NCBI GenBank assembly: GCA_003049485.1 | Contig: PYST01000064.1 | Coordinates: 1 to 30,122, forward strand | DNA length: 30,122 nucleotides | From: Ophioceras dolichostomum | Taxonomy: Eukaryota > Ascomycota > Sordariomycetes > Magnaporthales > Ophioceraceae | Direction of reading: 5' to 3' | Shown here: positions 19,233 to 29,546 of the stretch, piece by piece | How positions within the stretch are numbered: the stretch's first letter is position 1 | Layout: each line of letters begins with the position of its first letter | The notes under the pieces: model-generated | What the model was told of the DNA's origin: nothing | What the model saw: the letters and a program-made list of their open reading frames with translations, nothing else | The model's database searches: none | Made by a program: the position numbers and the translations under genes

Positions 19233-21864
19233 TTTCTTTTTCGTTTTTGCCCCCCTCGCTTTGATATCCTGTTTTGAGAGATCGTTGCCCGAGAGCAGAA
19301 GGACGACGGAGGTTCTTGAAGGACAGAGATCGCCGCTGCATAACATACTCGTTGATTCGTCTTCTCAGCAACGCCCGACATTGCTGGGGCGATCAACGCC
19401 GCCAGCGTTTTCCTGCCGGCAGAATCAGCATGCCGCGTTGGTAGAATGCATGCATGCCGTGGGCCCTCGTCGGCCGACCACGAGATAGGCTGCGAAGCTG
19501 CGAAGCTGCAAAGCTGGGCGTTATGCAGGCGATAACAGAAGCAAGCAACGGCAGGTCTGGTGGTGTCACGATTAAAGCAGCATATGCATGCGACAAGAGG
19601 AGCGGGGTCGATTACGCCCGATCTGTGTGTTGCAGGTGAGCGAGAGTTCTGAATGGTCAAAAGGAAGAGGGAGGTGCTTTGCAGAATACCAGTCGGGAAG
19701 AAGGTCATGCAAAGCTACTAGATGCAAGACAAGAGTGAGGGAGAGCGAGGGATTGGAGCGAGAGATACATGGGGACGAGGGGATGGGGTCCAGCCACCAG
19801 TGTCTTTGCATGAGAGATATTGAAGAACCAAGGCTACGGGGGAACCTGAAGTCGGGGGAGACGACGGGAGGGAGACCCATTTGCGAGACCTTTCCAAATC
19901 ACCGTCCGGGCACTGGCTGCAATGCTCTCTCTGCCAAAGTACTCTCAATGTTGTGGGTGTGAGGATCTGTTTTGACAACCGCCCACGTCAGTCGACCTCG
20001 ACAAAGACGAGGATTGACGATAGGTGATGGCGGCGATGGCGAATGCGAACAAAAATCCCCCAAAATATCATCTGGAGCACAGCGAGGCAAATGCAATCGA
20101 TCGGACGAATGAAAGTCCCGTCGCTCAAAGCCGGTTGGTATTGACGGATAGCTGCATACACCTGTGCAGCGGAACATAGAAGCCTTTCACCGCTGGTTTC
20201 ACTGCTACGATGCTCCCACTGCTCATCGGTTGGCGGTGGATCTTAGGATAAAGAAAGAGACCAGACGGGAACAGACAAAGGACGACAAAAACCGAAAGCC
20301 CGATTTGGAGAGGTAGGAGAGACTCAGGGAAGGAATCTTGGCTTGGCAGAAAGCTGGAGAACTGTGGCTTGCTGAGGTGTCCGGAGGGGTGGGGCGGATG
20401 AGGGGTCATGACATCTCTTCACTTGTCACTGTTGTCAGTGGTGTGTGCCGAGCACACTTCAACAAGACTCTCGTCACTTCTCGAAAAGTCGGCAGCCTGA
20501 ATTCCTCGACAAACAGCTGGCAGCCAGGCAGCATCGCTCACCGTCTGCCGGCTTAGGAAGGAGAACGGGGCTTTTTGTCTCGTTTTGGCGCCGGTCTAGT
20601 CGCCCTGTTTGTGTATGCTTACCTCGATGCGTCGTTGGACTCGTCTTGGGCCGGGTCGGGCGGGGCAGGCCTCGTTCTCGAGACAGGCAAGGCTGTGGTG
20701 GAGATGGAAAGGCAGGAGGTGTGAGTGGACTCCATTGGAACACCTTCGACATCCTCGACAGGCCGCCCCCAATGACAAGACGCGCCTCTTTGTCTCTTTG
20801 CGCGGTTCTAGTTGTTGTCATTTTTCACTATCAGCGTGCATGAGTGGCGTTGGTCAGTCGCCCACATCTTGACGCCCGGACGCAATGGAGAGCCCATGCT
20901 AGTGGCTGCCTTCTTCCTTCTTTGATGCCTTCTTCCTCCTTTCTCGGGCGGCCAGCGACCCAACGTTGTCGATCGATTGGAGCTCGCCCGCTCGTACTTC
21001 CCCGCTCCCTCCTGTCACTCTATAACCGCTTCAACCTGGCGAAGGCCATTTTAGCGGGAAAAAAGCTCTAGGATACCATGAGCATTCTCGATAGGCAAGC
21101 ATGTCCATGCCAAAAGACCCTTGCCAGAGAAGACCGGATTAGGAATCGGGAGGGAGCCAAGGGATGAAAGTGATCGTCGTGGCCGAGATCCCGCCCGCTC
21201 GCGCACTTGCGCTGAGAGGTGGAAGGGGGCAGTGAGTGGAAAAAACGCAAAGGCTACTGCAGCTATCCGTCCGTACAAGCCATCAACCGACCGTCCTTGT
21301 TGTCGGCGGCATGGATGTGGCGTTCGGCCAGAGCATGGACAGCTGCTCAACAAAGCTTGACGATTGTCCCTGCTGCAGTAGGCAGACGCCCCGGCCTACG
21401 TCCTGTCTGTCCACTTGAAGCGCGTTTCCTTGTAGTTTTGGGTATGCGAGTGCGAGTCTGTTTCACTGCTCCCCATGAGAAGGGGGCGCGCGAAGAGGGA
21501 GCTGGAAGAAGGACATAGAAGCAGGGCGTCCGAATTTGAAGATTCACCGATAAACAGGGCGCGGGCAACCAAGTTATGGCCGCGCCCGGCTCCTCTGGTG
21601 TGGCGCTGGGGTGGTAGTATTGTACCACAGGGAAAGAAGTGTGGGCGAAGAGGGTTGGTGGTGTGGAGGGAGGGGGCGTGCGCATTTGCGTGTGTGTGGT
21701 TATAGAGCTTCAGGCATTGCTCTCACAGAGCAATGACTAGAACACAGGGCACGTATGACAGTGAGTACATGCTGTTGCTCCTATTGTTGATGTCCTTGGT
21801 TCTGGGGTCGAGAAGACGGAAGACGAAAGACGAAAGACGAGCCGCTCGTCGAGAATGTGTGCTG

Positions 21865-21950
21865 GCTCCTCTCTTTATCTTTCCCGACTGCCCCCTTCTT
21901 CTCCCCATCCATCCCAATCTTCCCTCCTATCTATCACTCGTCGGGCGCAG
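21865..21950 (+). promoter_or_regulatory. CT-rich promoter tract of the proline-rich protein gene
   Basis: A pyrimidine-rich run (CTCTCTTTATCTTTCCC, CCCCCTTCTTCTCCCC and so on) about 350–440 nt before the ATG, typical of fungal transcription start regions. A TATA-like TTAATATAAAT lies nearer, at about 22163. Confidence 0.4.
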
Positions 21951-22303
21951 TTCACATCCAGGACGGAGCTGGCCCCTCTGAAACTGCCGAAAATCTTGGA
22001 TCAACAGCAGAACCAGAACTCGACCACACCACCACCATCATCTTCACTATAAGTCGGGCGAGATCCCTCCTCTGTCCGTAACAACCGCCTCATTCTTGAT
22101 GCTTCACACCCTCTTCTCAGACCAAACAAGGAACCAACACTTTAGCCCTTCCAGAGTCCGTCTTAATATAAATCGAGGCGAACGTGCACTTGCAATCGCC
22201 CGGGGTCGCGTCCCATCCCTGCCCCTTTACTCATCTTTCTTCAATATCCAGGCATCCTGAATTGCACATTATTGCACAGTCCTCCAGCGGACTACCACCC
22301 AAG

Positions 22304-24760
22304 ATGGCGCACCTGGACTTCTCGCAAGGATTCGTGCAGACGGGCGGACCGGGTATGGGCCGTGGAGGAGGTGGACCGCCTCCTCCTGCGAACCGTCCAC
22401 CCCCTGCCAACGCCGGAGGACAGCGCCCTCCCGCTGGCGGCGGCCGGGGCAACAACAGTCCGCTTCCTCCTCCTCCTCCGCCGCCGCCAGGGCCGCCGCA
22501 CCAGATGCCCGGGCCCCCGGGACCCCCGCATCAGCCTCCTCCTCATCAACCGCTGCCGCCGCAGCACTTACCCCCGCCTTTCAACCCCGCGGCCGGGCAC
22601 CCACAAAACATGCCGCCCCCGCCCCCAAATCATCTCATCCCTCCACAGCTTCTGCGGCGGCCGACAGTTGAGGTCAGCGATCTGCGACGCATGTCACCCC
22701 AGGACTACATGGACCTGGAGACGACCTACGTCGTATATCGACTGGAGAAGGTGCCCACCGACCAGACCATCGACGCGCTAGGCAAGAAGGGCAAGCCGAC
22801 GTGGAGTGTCGTGTATCGCACGAAGGTCGAGGACGCCAATCGAGCACAGGTGCTCAAGACGATCAAGGAGCTTATCAGGGACGGCCCTGGCGTGATGCAC
22901 AAGAAGGCGGAGCTTAAGCCACATCAAAAAAGCCAGATAGAGACCGCGCGCGAGGTTATTCTGAGCGAATCTCCCCAAGACCCGCGGTATGAGGTTGTCC
23001 TCGTCGAGCTCGACAGTGAGTTTAGGCTCATAACCGACTCCGAGTACGACGACTGGCTCGTCAAGGAGCACCGGAAAGTGTGCAGGGAGTGCAGGGAGTG
23101 CAGGGAGTGCAAGCACGATAAACACCACCACTATCACCACCACAGCCGGCATCACCACCACGGCCACACGACTCGAAAGGTGGTCGTGTCGTCGTCGAGG
23201 GTCGGTGTAGAGAGGAAAAGGAGAGAGAAGAGGAAGCGCGTGTCTATCACGGCGTACTTCAAGCGCTGCCCGAGGTCGGTGGCCGATGCTCAGGCGATCT
23301 TCGAGGAGCGGGAGTACCACCGGCGCATGGCGATGCATCCGCCGCCGATGAATCTGCCCCCTGGCCAGCAATTCCATCCTCATCCTCAAGGCCCTCCTCA
23401 GGGTGTGCATCAGGGTCCTCCTCAGGGGCCTCCTCCTCAGGGGCCTCCCCCTCAGGGGCCTCCTCCTCATCCGCACCCCCAGCAACCACAGGGGCCGCAG
23501 GTGGTAAAACAGGGGCCGTCCAAGAATGTCCAGGGGCAACAGAGGCGCCCGCCACCGCGGGGCAGGGCACCGTACAACAACCTCAGTGACGAGTCGAGCA
23601 CTAGCGACGACGACAGCTTCTGGAGTGACGACAGGGAGTCCAGGTCGTCGGCCACGTCCGACAGCAGCGACCGTGGCCGGCCTCGAGACCGAGACCGGGG
23701 CCGGGACCACGACCGACCCCGAAGCCGAGACTTCCTCAAGAAGCGGCACCACAAGCCGCAGGACTTCGGCCGGTCGGTGAGCCGCGTGCACACCAGGGAC
23801 GCGCCCGGCCGCCTGCCTCCCAGCCATCCGGCCCAGCACCTGCCGCCGGCGCAGCCGGCCCCACCCATCATCGTGCACCAACTCCCGCTGGCTCCGGCTC
23901 CGGCCCCGGCGCCGCTCCGGCCTTCCGCCTCGGAGTTCGAGGAGGCCTACCTGCTCGGCAAGGCTAAGGGCCGGATCGAAGGCGAACTCAACGCTCGCCT
24001 TTCAGAAGAGACCATCGCATCAACCGGGACGCGTCCTCCGCCCATATACTACGCGGGTACAACCGGCAGCACACCCCTGTCCTCCTCTCCCTCGGTCTCC
24101 CCAGCCCGCGAGAGGCTCCCGCGGACCTACCTGCCACGGACCCGGCCGACGGGCCCACCACCTCCGGTGCCGATGCCGCCCACCCCACGCCTCTCCCAGC
24201 CTGCCCGCCCCGTGCCGCTGGCCACGCCCCTCGGCCACCGCCCGCCGCCGGACTCGTACGACGAGTACGAGGACGAGCAGAACCGCCGGCGGCTTGAGCA
24301 GCTGCGCATGGACGACAACATCGAGCGCGAGAAGCTCCAACGCCGCGCCGAGCAGGCCGAGGCGCGTACCAGCGGCGCCTACCCCCCGCAACCCCGACAG
24401 CCGTACTACCCCCCCAGCGGACCACCGGCGCCGCAGCAGCCAGGGCGCCGGAGCTTTCCTGCCCCGGCCCCTGCGCCGTACGTCGACCCACGCACCACTC
24501 ACGCCATGAACCACATGGGCGACCACAACTACCACAACAACAACGACCGGTACGCCCACCACCACCGTCGCCCGGACAGCTACCAGTCCACGGAGCCGTC
24601 GATCCTGACGTCGACGGACGCCACCACCGACGACGACGCGACGTACCACAGCGACAACCCGCTGGCGCCCCCGCGCGTGCGGCCGCCGATGCCGCCGACG
24701 CTAGGGATCAGGCCTCCGCGGGGGGACCGGCCGGCGGGCCCTTACTATCCTCATCATTGA
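22304..24760 (+). CDS. Proline-rich, low-complexity protein of unknown function
   Basis: Intronless, 818 residues. The ATG at 22304 sits in a good context (CCAAGATGGCG); in-frame codons upstream contain only a GTG. I do not recognise the family. The first 120 residues are Gly/Pro-rich (runs of PPPPPP). A folded-looking block at about 121–265 follows (VEVSDLRRMSPQDYMDLETTYVVYR… through LITDSEYDDWLVKEH), then three CRE repeats, a His-rich run (about 270–288), a basic KRKR stretch and AYFKRCPR. Next come PPQG repeats (about 362–390), a Ser/Asp-rich acidic patch, an RD/RS-rich segment and a short helical block, FEEAYLLGKAKGRIEGELNARL. A coiled-coil-like stretch near 660–690 (NRRRLEQLRMDDNIEREKLQ) precedes a Pro/His/Tyr-rich tail. 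Composition suggests a scaffold or nuclear/RNA-associated protein, but that is a guess. The segment around 23085–23245 is in frame and I see no convincing intron there. Confidence 0.8.
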   Translation: MAHLDFSQGFVQTGGPGMGRGGGGPPPPANRPPPANAGGQRPPAGGGRGNNSPLPPPPPPPPGPPHQMPGPPGPPHQPPPHQPLPPQHLPPPFNPAAGHPQNMPPPPPNHLIPPQLLRRPTVEVSDLRRMSPQDYMDLETTYVVYRLEKVPTDQTIDALGKKGKPTWSVVYRTKVEDANRAQVLKTIKELIRDGPGVMHKKAELKPHQKSQIETAREVILSESPQDPRYEVVLVELDSEFRLITDSEYDDWLVKEHRKVCRECRECRECKHDKHHHYHHHSRHHHHGHTTRKVVVSSSRVGVERKRREKRKRVSITAYFKRCPRSVADAQAIFEEREYHRRMAMHPPPMNLPPGQQFHPHPQGPPQGVHQGPPQGPPPQGPPPQGPPPHPHPQQPQGPQVVKQGPSKNVQGQQRRPPPRGRAPYNNLSDESSTSDDDSFWSDDRESRSSATSDSSDRGRPRDRDRGRDHDRPRSRDFLKKRHHKPQDFGRSVSRVHTRDAPGRLPPSHPAQHLPPAQPAPPIIVHQLPLAPAPAPAPLRPSASEFEEAYLLGKAKGRIEGELNARLSEETIASTGTRPPPIYYAGTTGSTPLSSSPSVSPARERLPRTYLPRTRPTGPPPPVPMPPTPRLSQPARPVPLATPLGHRPPPDSYDEYEDEQNRRRLEQLRMDDNIEREKLQRRAEQAEARTSGAYPPQPRQPYYPPSGPPAPQQPGRRSFPAPAPAPYVDPRTTHAMNHMGDHNYHNNNDRYAHHHRRPDSYQSTEPSILTSTDATTDDDATYHSDNPLAPPRVRPPMPPTLGIRPPRGDRPAGPYYPHH

Positions 24761-25740
24761 GTCGGGACGCGGACTTAGGGACTCTTTCCTTTCTCTCCGC
24801 GCTCTCTTAACCAAGCTTTTTTTTTTCTCTTTGTCGCCTTTTTGAACTTCCATCGGATGCAATGATGCACACGTCCCTTTCGTCGCCTGGGCATTCTGAT
24901 TCAATTATGTCGGCACGTTAGCGGTTCTTGGAATTGGGACATTAGGTTAGTACGGAGTAGGTCAAGGTAGATTGGAAGATGGGCACACCCTTACGGGAAG
25001 TCTTACCTCTTTTCATACGTTCATGTTTTCGTCGCCCCGGGCGATTCTAGCCATCGCTTTCCACTTCCCTCTCGCTCTTCTCTCGTCGTTGTTGCGTCTG
25101 AGGCTTCTTCATCTTATGGCTTTTTTTTTTCATGATGACATCTGCTTCTTTGTCTCGCGTCTCATTTCCATACCCATTTTGGAGAATCATCGAAGTTGGT
25201 TCGGAGGAGAACCTAACATGTCTCGGTGTCGAGTGTGGAGGGGAGAAAAAAGTATTTCACTTGAAGGAAAGAGACAGGAGAAAAGTGGTCTTAATTTCGG
25301 GATCCTGCTTCAGGGGGTTTGATTTTACTTATCATGAGTAACGATTTCTTACGAACACACTATATGCATTAGTCTTCGAACTATTTTCTTAAAATAAAAC
25401 GAAACAAAATGAATTCGCGATAATTGTCCATTGCCCAGAAGGCTCGTCTCCCATATATGTTATCGCACACTATGAAAAAAAATGAGGCTGGCGAGGCATA
25501 TTCATCCTGCGAAATTTGCGACCCAACTGACCCATTTGTGCCCAATGGTCTAACAGCACATCCACCCTCGGAGTAAAGAGGACAGCCAATGAGTACCTCC
25601 CCGAGCTCGAGATGATCGATGGTCTGGGCTCGTACTCATCTTCAAATCGGCCGAGAGAGGAGTCCCCATCGGCGATTGGTCATGTGTTAAAGGACCGTTG
25701 ATGGTAGCTCCGTCAGTCTTATTCCGGAGAGTTACTCAGA
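24761..25740. other. 3' flank and intergenic sequence
   Basis: T-rich sequence directly after the stop is probably 3' UTR. A stretch at about 25330–25560 is more AT-rich than its surroundings, with AAATAAAA-like strings. The 116-codon frame at 24972 has no domain features and is probably not a gene. Confidence 0.55.
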
Positions 25741-26437
25741 CCGGCCGCTCGTCGGGCGGCCTTCGACGAGTTCGTCCAGGCTTTGCTTCCTCAAGCCCGG
25801 GTTGAGGCCATGTCCTCGTGCAAAGCGTCGTACCCGGTGAGCAATTCAGAGAGAACTGCATGAACGTCGCCGTACTCGTCGTTCTCGCGGGGCGACGATT
25901 CCAGTCCATCGTCATGTGCAGTCAAGGCTTTCATGTCATTGCAAGAGATCCCTCGGATGCCGAGGTATCGCCCCAGTTTGCGCATCACGGCTAACCAGAG
26001 CGGCACTGGCACTTACCAGTCTCGGGAAGGAAGCGGCTAGGCCCCACAGTCGCTCCCGCAAGCAATGCGGGGTGCCGAAGAAATGGCACGTTCCAGCTGC
26101 AATTACAGGGGTCCCGCCTGAAGCGGGGGACAGCAGTTTTGGGGAAACATATCGACCAAGAACCAGGGATGCTACGGAATCAATAAAACAGAAAGTGGCC
26201 TCTCGCACTCTTTTTCGTCCACAATAGGAAGATCCATGATGCAACTGCCAAGTAGCTGAACTCGGCCCATCGTGACAAGAGTAGAGGTGGGGGAGGAAAA
26301 CATTCCACCCATCAGTTGCGTGTACTTTAGAAATGTTCCAGATATACCAAATGCAGGCTTTACCACCCGCCCCTTCCACCAAGGGATGCACACTCGGACC
26401 TGATCTCAAGTTGCCTTTTATCTCCATTCCACCTCGG
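25566..26437. promoter_or_regulatory. Cluster of four CCTCGG/CCGAGG hexamers upstream of the fatty alcohol oxidase
   Basis: CCTCGG lies at 25566–25571, 25951–25956 and 26432–26437, and CCGAGG at 25960–25965. The middle two form an inverted pair with a 3-nt spacer. CCTCGG is the core bound by the fungal fatty-acid-responsive zinc-cluster activators FarA/FarB (CTF1). The nearest site is about 215 bp before the ATG at 26651. Fatty-acid induction of a fatty alcohol oxidase would make sense, but it is inferred from motif and product only. Confidence 0.4.
25780..26400 (-). pseudogene. Decayed UDP-glycosyltransferase relic
   Basis: No frame is open, but remnants of the UGT motif order can be read on the minus strand across all three frames. 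They are FGISGTFL (near 26345; intact gene has EIDISGFVFLD), LGSCIMD about 30 codons later (GFGSIVVDD), a fragment CFPKTAV (intact DWLFPRVAAC), LQAG then, in other frames, TPVIAA and VPF/HFFG (intact PTMVVPFFGDQ), and finally a weak KALTAHDDG (KHLTAENLAEG). The central HGGAGTT segment seems deleted and a stop lies between FPK and the upstream block. Spacing and order fit a glycosyltransferase paralogue like the intact one at 8041–12153 but diverged from it. The reading relies on eye alignment of short motifs, so chance resemblance cannot be excluded. Confidence 0.42.
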
Positions 26438-26596
26438 CTTGACATGTCTTGGGGGAGACTTTCCCACCTAACTGATAGCATCAGTCCTACTTGGTTGCCC
26501 CTCTCCTGCGAACGTTAGTGAATCTTCGCATATAGCAAAAAAGGAAGGGGATGCAAGCAGGTATTGTGATTTTGTGAGATACCTAAGGTACCTACC

Positions 26597-26606
26597 ACTT
26601 ATATAC
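26597..26606 (+). promoter_or_regulatory. TATA-like element before the fatty alcohol oxidase
   Basis: ACTTATATACC about 45–55 nt upstream of the ATG. It would imply a very short leader; a start further upstream is equally possible. A CCTAAGGTACCTACC repeat island directly precedes it. Confidence 0.3.
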
Positions 26607-26650
26607 CACCTGGACTGGCAAAATAACACAACAAACATACACGTATCAGA

Positions 26651-29546
26651 ATGCTGTCCTCTACCGAAGTCCCCAAGGCTCCACAAGTCCTCAAGCTCCC
26701 CGACCTCCCTGGCACGGACTTCTGGACGCCAACGCAATGGGAGGTGCTCTTCTTCCTCGTGGACGCGGCCCTCGCGCCCGTGGTCCCCGAGTCCGAGCTG
26801 GCCGACGCCGCTCGGCAGATCCGTCTGCCAGACGCCAAGTACCACCAGCTCGTCACCGCGAAGCTGCAGCGATGCGACCTCGCTCTCGCCCCTGCCGCCG
26901 CCGCGGCGCCGCCATCGTCGTCGTCGCCTACGCCTACTAGCTACCACTCCGACCTCGTGAAGCAGACGCTAGCCGACCGCTTCACCGACAACCCAGCGTG
27001 CGTGGCCCACCTGCGCCGGACCGCGGCGACGCTGCTCCCGCCCCGCCAGCAGAAGAAGATCGGCGACGCCCTCGCCCTGCTGTCGACGCGGCTGGGGGCC
27101 TTCTTCCTGACGGGGTACTGCACGCCCGTCCAGGACCAGCCGCTGCACGTCCGCGACGCTATCCTGAGGGCCTGGGCCGCGTCGCGGCTGGGCGGCGTGC
27201 GCCTGCTGGGCAAGACCATCGCGACGTTCGCGCAGCTCGCCTGGCTGCAGACGAGCCCGCTGTTCAAGCAGGTGAGCGGGTACACGGATGCGCCGGAAGG
27301 GTGGAAGCCCGGGCCGGCGTTCGACTTCAGGTTCCTGCAGTTCCCGCCCCCACCAACTACATCCTCGGCCGACGCTCCTACTGGCAGCAGCGGTGGTGGC
27401 TCCAGCCCCGCGCCTGGGGGCACGGCCACGGCCACGGCCATCACGGTCGACACAGACGTCGTGATCGTCGGCTCCGGCTGCGGCGGCGCGGTGTGCGCCA
27501 AGGTGCTCGCCGAGGCCGGCCACCGCGTGCTGGTGCTGGACAAGGGCTACTACTTCCCCCCCTCGCAGCTGCCGATGCCGCAGGAGCAGGGCAGCCGGCT
27601 GATGCTGGAGAACGGCGGCGCGGTGGCGTCGGTGGACGGGTCCGTCAACATCGTGGCCGGCTCGACCTGGGGCGGCGGCGGCACCATCAACTGGAGCGTC
27701 TGCCTGCAGACCCAGGGCTTCGTGCGGCGCGAGTGGGCGCAGGAGAAGGGGCTACGCTTCTTCGAGACGCAGGAGTTCCAGGACTGCCTGGACCGCGTGT
27801 GCGAATATGTGGGCGCGGGGCCTGGCTCCGAGCACCGCGTCCGCCAGAGCCATCGCGGGCAGGTCCTGCTGGACGGCGCCCGCAGGCTCGGGTGGCAGGC
27901 CGGGCCGCTGGCGCAGAACTGCGGCGGCGCGGAGCACCAGTGCGGCCGGTGCATGTTGGGGTGCGGCAGCGCGGAGAAGAAAGGGCCCGCCGTTAGCTGG
28001 CTGCCGGACGCGGCGAAGCTCGGCGCCACTTTCGTCGAGGGCTTCACCGTCGATAGGGTGCTCTTCGACGAAAGCGCCGGCAGCGGCAGCAGCAGCAAAA
28101 AGGTCGCCGCGGGGATCGCCGGCACGTGGGTCTCTCGAGATCGGGAAGGCGGTGTTGCTGGTGAGAAGGGGCAACGCATCGTTAGAGAGGTCGTCATCAA
28201 GGCCAAGAAGGTCATCCTGTCGGCCGGGGCGCTGTGGAGTCCCGTGATTCTGGTCAAGAGCGGTGTGAAGAACCGTCATCTTGGCCACCATCTGTATCTG
28301 CACCCTGTCAATATGGTTGGAGCGTTTTATAAAGAGGAGATCAAGGCGTGGGAAGGTAAGTAGGCAAGCAAGCAAGCGCTCTGACTAATCTAACTTGAAC
28401 CGTTTGGGCTAAATGCTAACTAAAGGGTACCTCCCTTCCGACTTTGCAGAGGGCATCATCACGAGCTATTGCACCAGTTTCGAGGATCTCGATGGCCACG
28501 GCCACGGTGTGAAGCTGGAGCCGGTGTGCCAAGTGGTCAGTCTAAAGCATTCATTAATTAATTCGTTTACCCCCCTGAAGGCAACAAAACATTCTGTGGG
28601 ATATGTACCTACCAACCTATATATACCTCCCTATATATACGAGGACTAACAGCGCCTACCTACCCCCTCCGTGCTCAAGCCATACGCAAACCTCTCAATG
28701 CTCCCTTGGCGCAGCTCCCTCGACTTCAAGCTCGCGGCAGCCCGCTACGCGCACATGGACGCGTACATCTCGCTGACCCGGGACCGGGACGCGGGCCGCG
28801 TCGAGCCGGACCCCGTCTCCGGCCTGCCCGTGGTGCACTACACGCCCTCGGCCTTCGACCGCGCCCACACCCTGGAGGGCGTCATCGCCATCGCCAAGTG
28901 CTGCTACATCATGGGCGCCACCGAGATCCGCGCCTTCCTGCCGGGCGTGGAGCCGTTCGTCCGGGCCCCACCGCCGGCAGCTCCGGTAGCAGCAGATACG
29001 ACCAAGCCACCACCACCCACTACCACAGGCGCGAAGCCCTCTGACAAGAACGACGACGACGACTACGTCGCCATCCACAAGCACAAGACTGCTACTACTA
29101 CTACCTCTACACCACCACCCCCCTACGACCTAGGCATAAGCGACCCCTCCTTCGCCACCTGGCTCGACTCCATCCGCAAGGTAGGCAACCCCCCGCCCGT
29201 CACGCCCTTCACCTCCGCGCACCAGATGGGCACGTGCCGCATGTCGTCGTCGTCCGCGGGACGGGCCGGGGAGGACGGCGGCGTCGTCGACGGACGGGGC
29301 AAGGTGTGGGGCGCCGAGAACCTGTACGTCGCGGACGCGAGCGTGTTCCCGTCCGCGTCGGGCGTGAACCCCATGGTGACTGTTATGGCGATCGCGGATT
29401 GGATTGCTAGGGGGGTGGTAGGGGAGCTAGAGGTGGCGGCGGCGACGAGGATGACTAGTAGTGGTGCTGCTAGGGGTGGTGCTGGTGCTGGTGCTGGTGC
29501 TGGTGCTGGTGCTGGGGCTGGTGCTGGTGCTGGTGCTGGGCCTTGA
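26651..29546 (+). CDS. Long-chain fatty alcohol oxidase (GMC oxidoreductase)
   Basis: Oxidises long-chain fatty alcohols to aldehydes with O2, giving H2O2 (FAO type, EC 1.1.3.20), in omega-oxidation or alkane/alcohol use. Exons 26651–28355, 28450–28535 and 28680–29546 join in frame to 885 residues. Donors are GTAAGT and GTCAGT; acceptors are TGCAG and CTCAAG (28679), the latter preferred because a CTAAC branch site lies about 30 nt before it. The in-frame CAG at 28650 would add 10 residues. The helical N-terminal FAO domain is followed by the FAD site VDTDVVIVGSGCGGAV (about 266–281), GSTWGGGGTINWS, the conserved CGRCMLGC cysteine-rich block and EPVCQVPYANLSMLPWRS. The C-terminal GMC domain has SAHQMGTCRM (active-site His about 778) and GVNPMVTVMA (Asn about 827). 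Unusual are a Pro/Thr/Asp-rich insert (about 700–750) and a terminal (Gly-Ala)10 tail. No PTS1 ends the protein. Confidence 0.92.
28600..28668 (+). repeat. Repeat island inside intron 2 of the alcohol oxidase gene
   Basis: TACCTACCAACC, ATATATACCTCCCTATATATAC and GCCTACCTACC lie within the 144-nt intron 28536–28679, around its CTAAC branch site (28645–28649). Confidence 0.7.
29478..29537 (+). repeat. GGTGCT hexanucleotide run, ten units, coding
   Basis: Ten GG(T/G)GCT units encode (Gly-Ala)10 right before the final Gly-Pro of the fatty alcohol oxidase. One unit is GGGGCT. Likely length-variable by slippage. Confidence 0.95.

Larger units (their letters stand above)
14900..21860. other. Long intergenic region without a supportable gene
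   Basis: About 7 kb between divergently transcribed genes. All frames are short, lack known domains and do not join through plausible introns. The longest, 179 codons on the minus strand at 19169–19708, is compositionally random. The region carries TAGGTA-type repeats, a 14-bp GC-rich tandem, a GAT run, GT-rich sequence and small hairpins such as AAGCAAG-CGC-CTTGCTT near 15731. It could host a non-coding transcript or a large regulatory region, but the sequence does not show which. No tRNA or 5S gene was recognised. Confidence 0.55.

Noticed and set aside
19169..19708. 179-codon minus-strand frame
   Set aside because: Composition is random-like (many Cys, Ser and Arg), with no domain or plausible splice partners; it runs through a TAGGTA repeat.
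22778..24649. Several minus-strand frames up to 367 codons
   Set aside because: Mirror images of the GC-rich, proline-rich plus-strand gene; Arg/Val/Gly-rich and without motifs.
24972..25322. 116-codon plus-strand frame with a hydrophobic middle
   Set aside because: It lies in the T-rich 3' flank of the preceding gene, with no homology recognised, ordinary context and no neighbouring exons.
26998..27996. Plus-strand frame of 332 codons, shifted against the oxidase
   Set aside because: Ala/Arg/Gly-rich alternative frame inside exon 1 of the alcohol oxidase, whose FAD motif is in the other frame.
171..29546. Secondary-metabolite gene cluster
   Set aside because: There is no PKS, NRPS, terpene cyclase, transporter or cluster regulator; the enzymes present belong to unrelated pathways.
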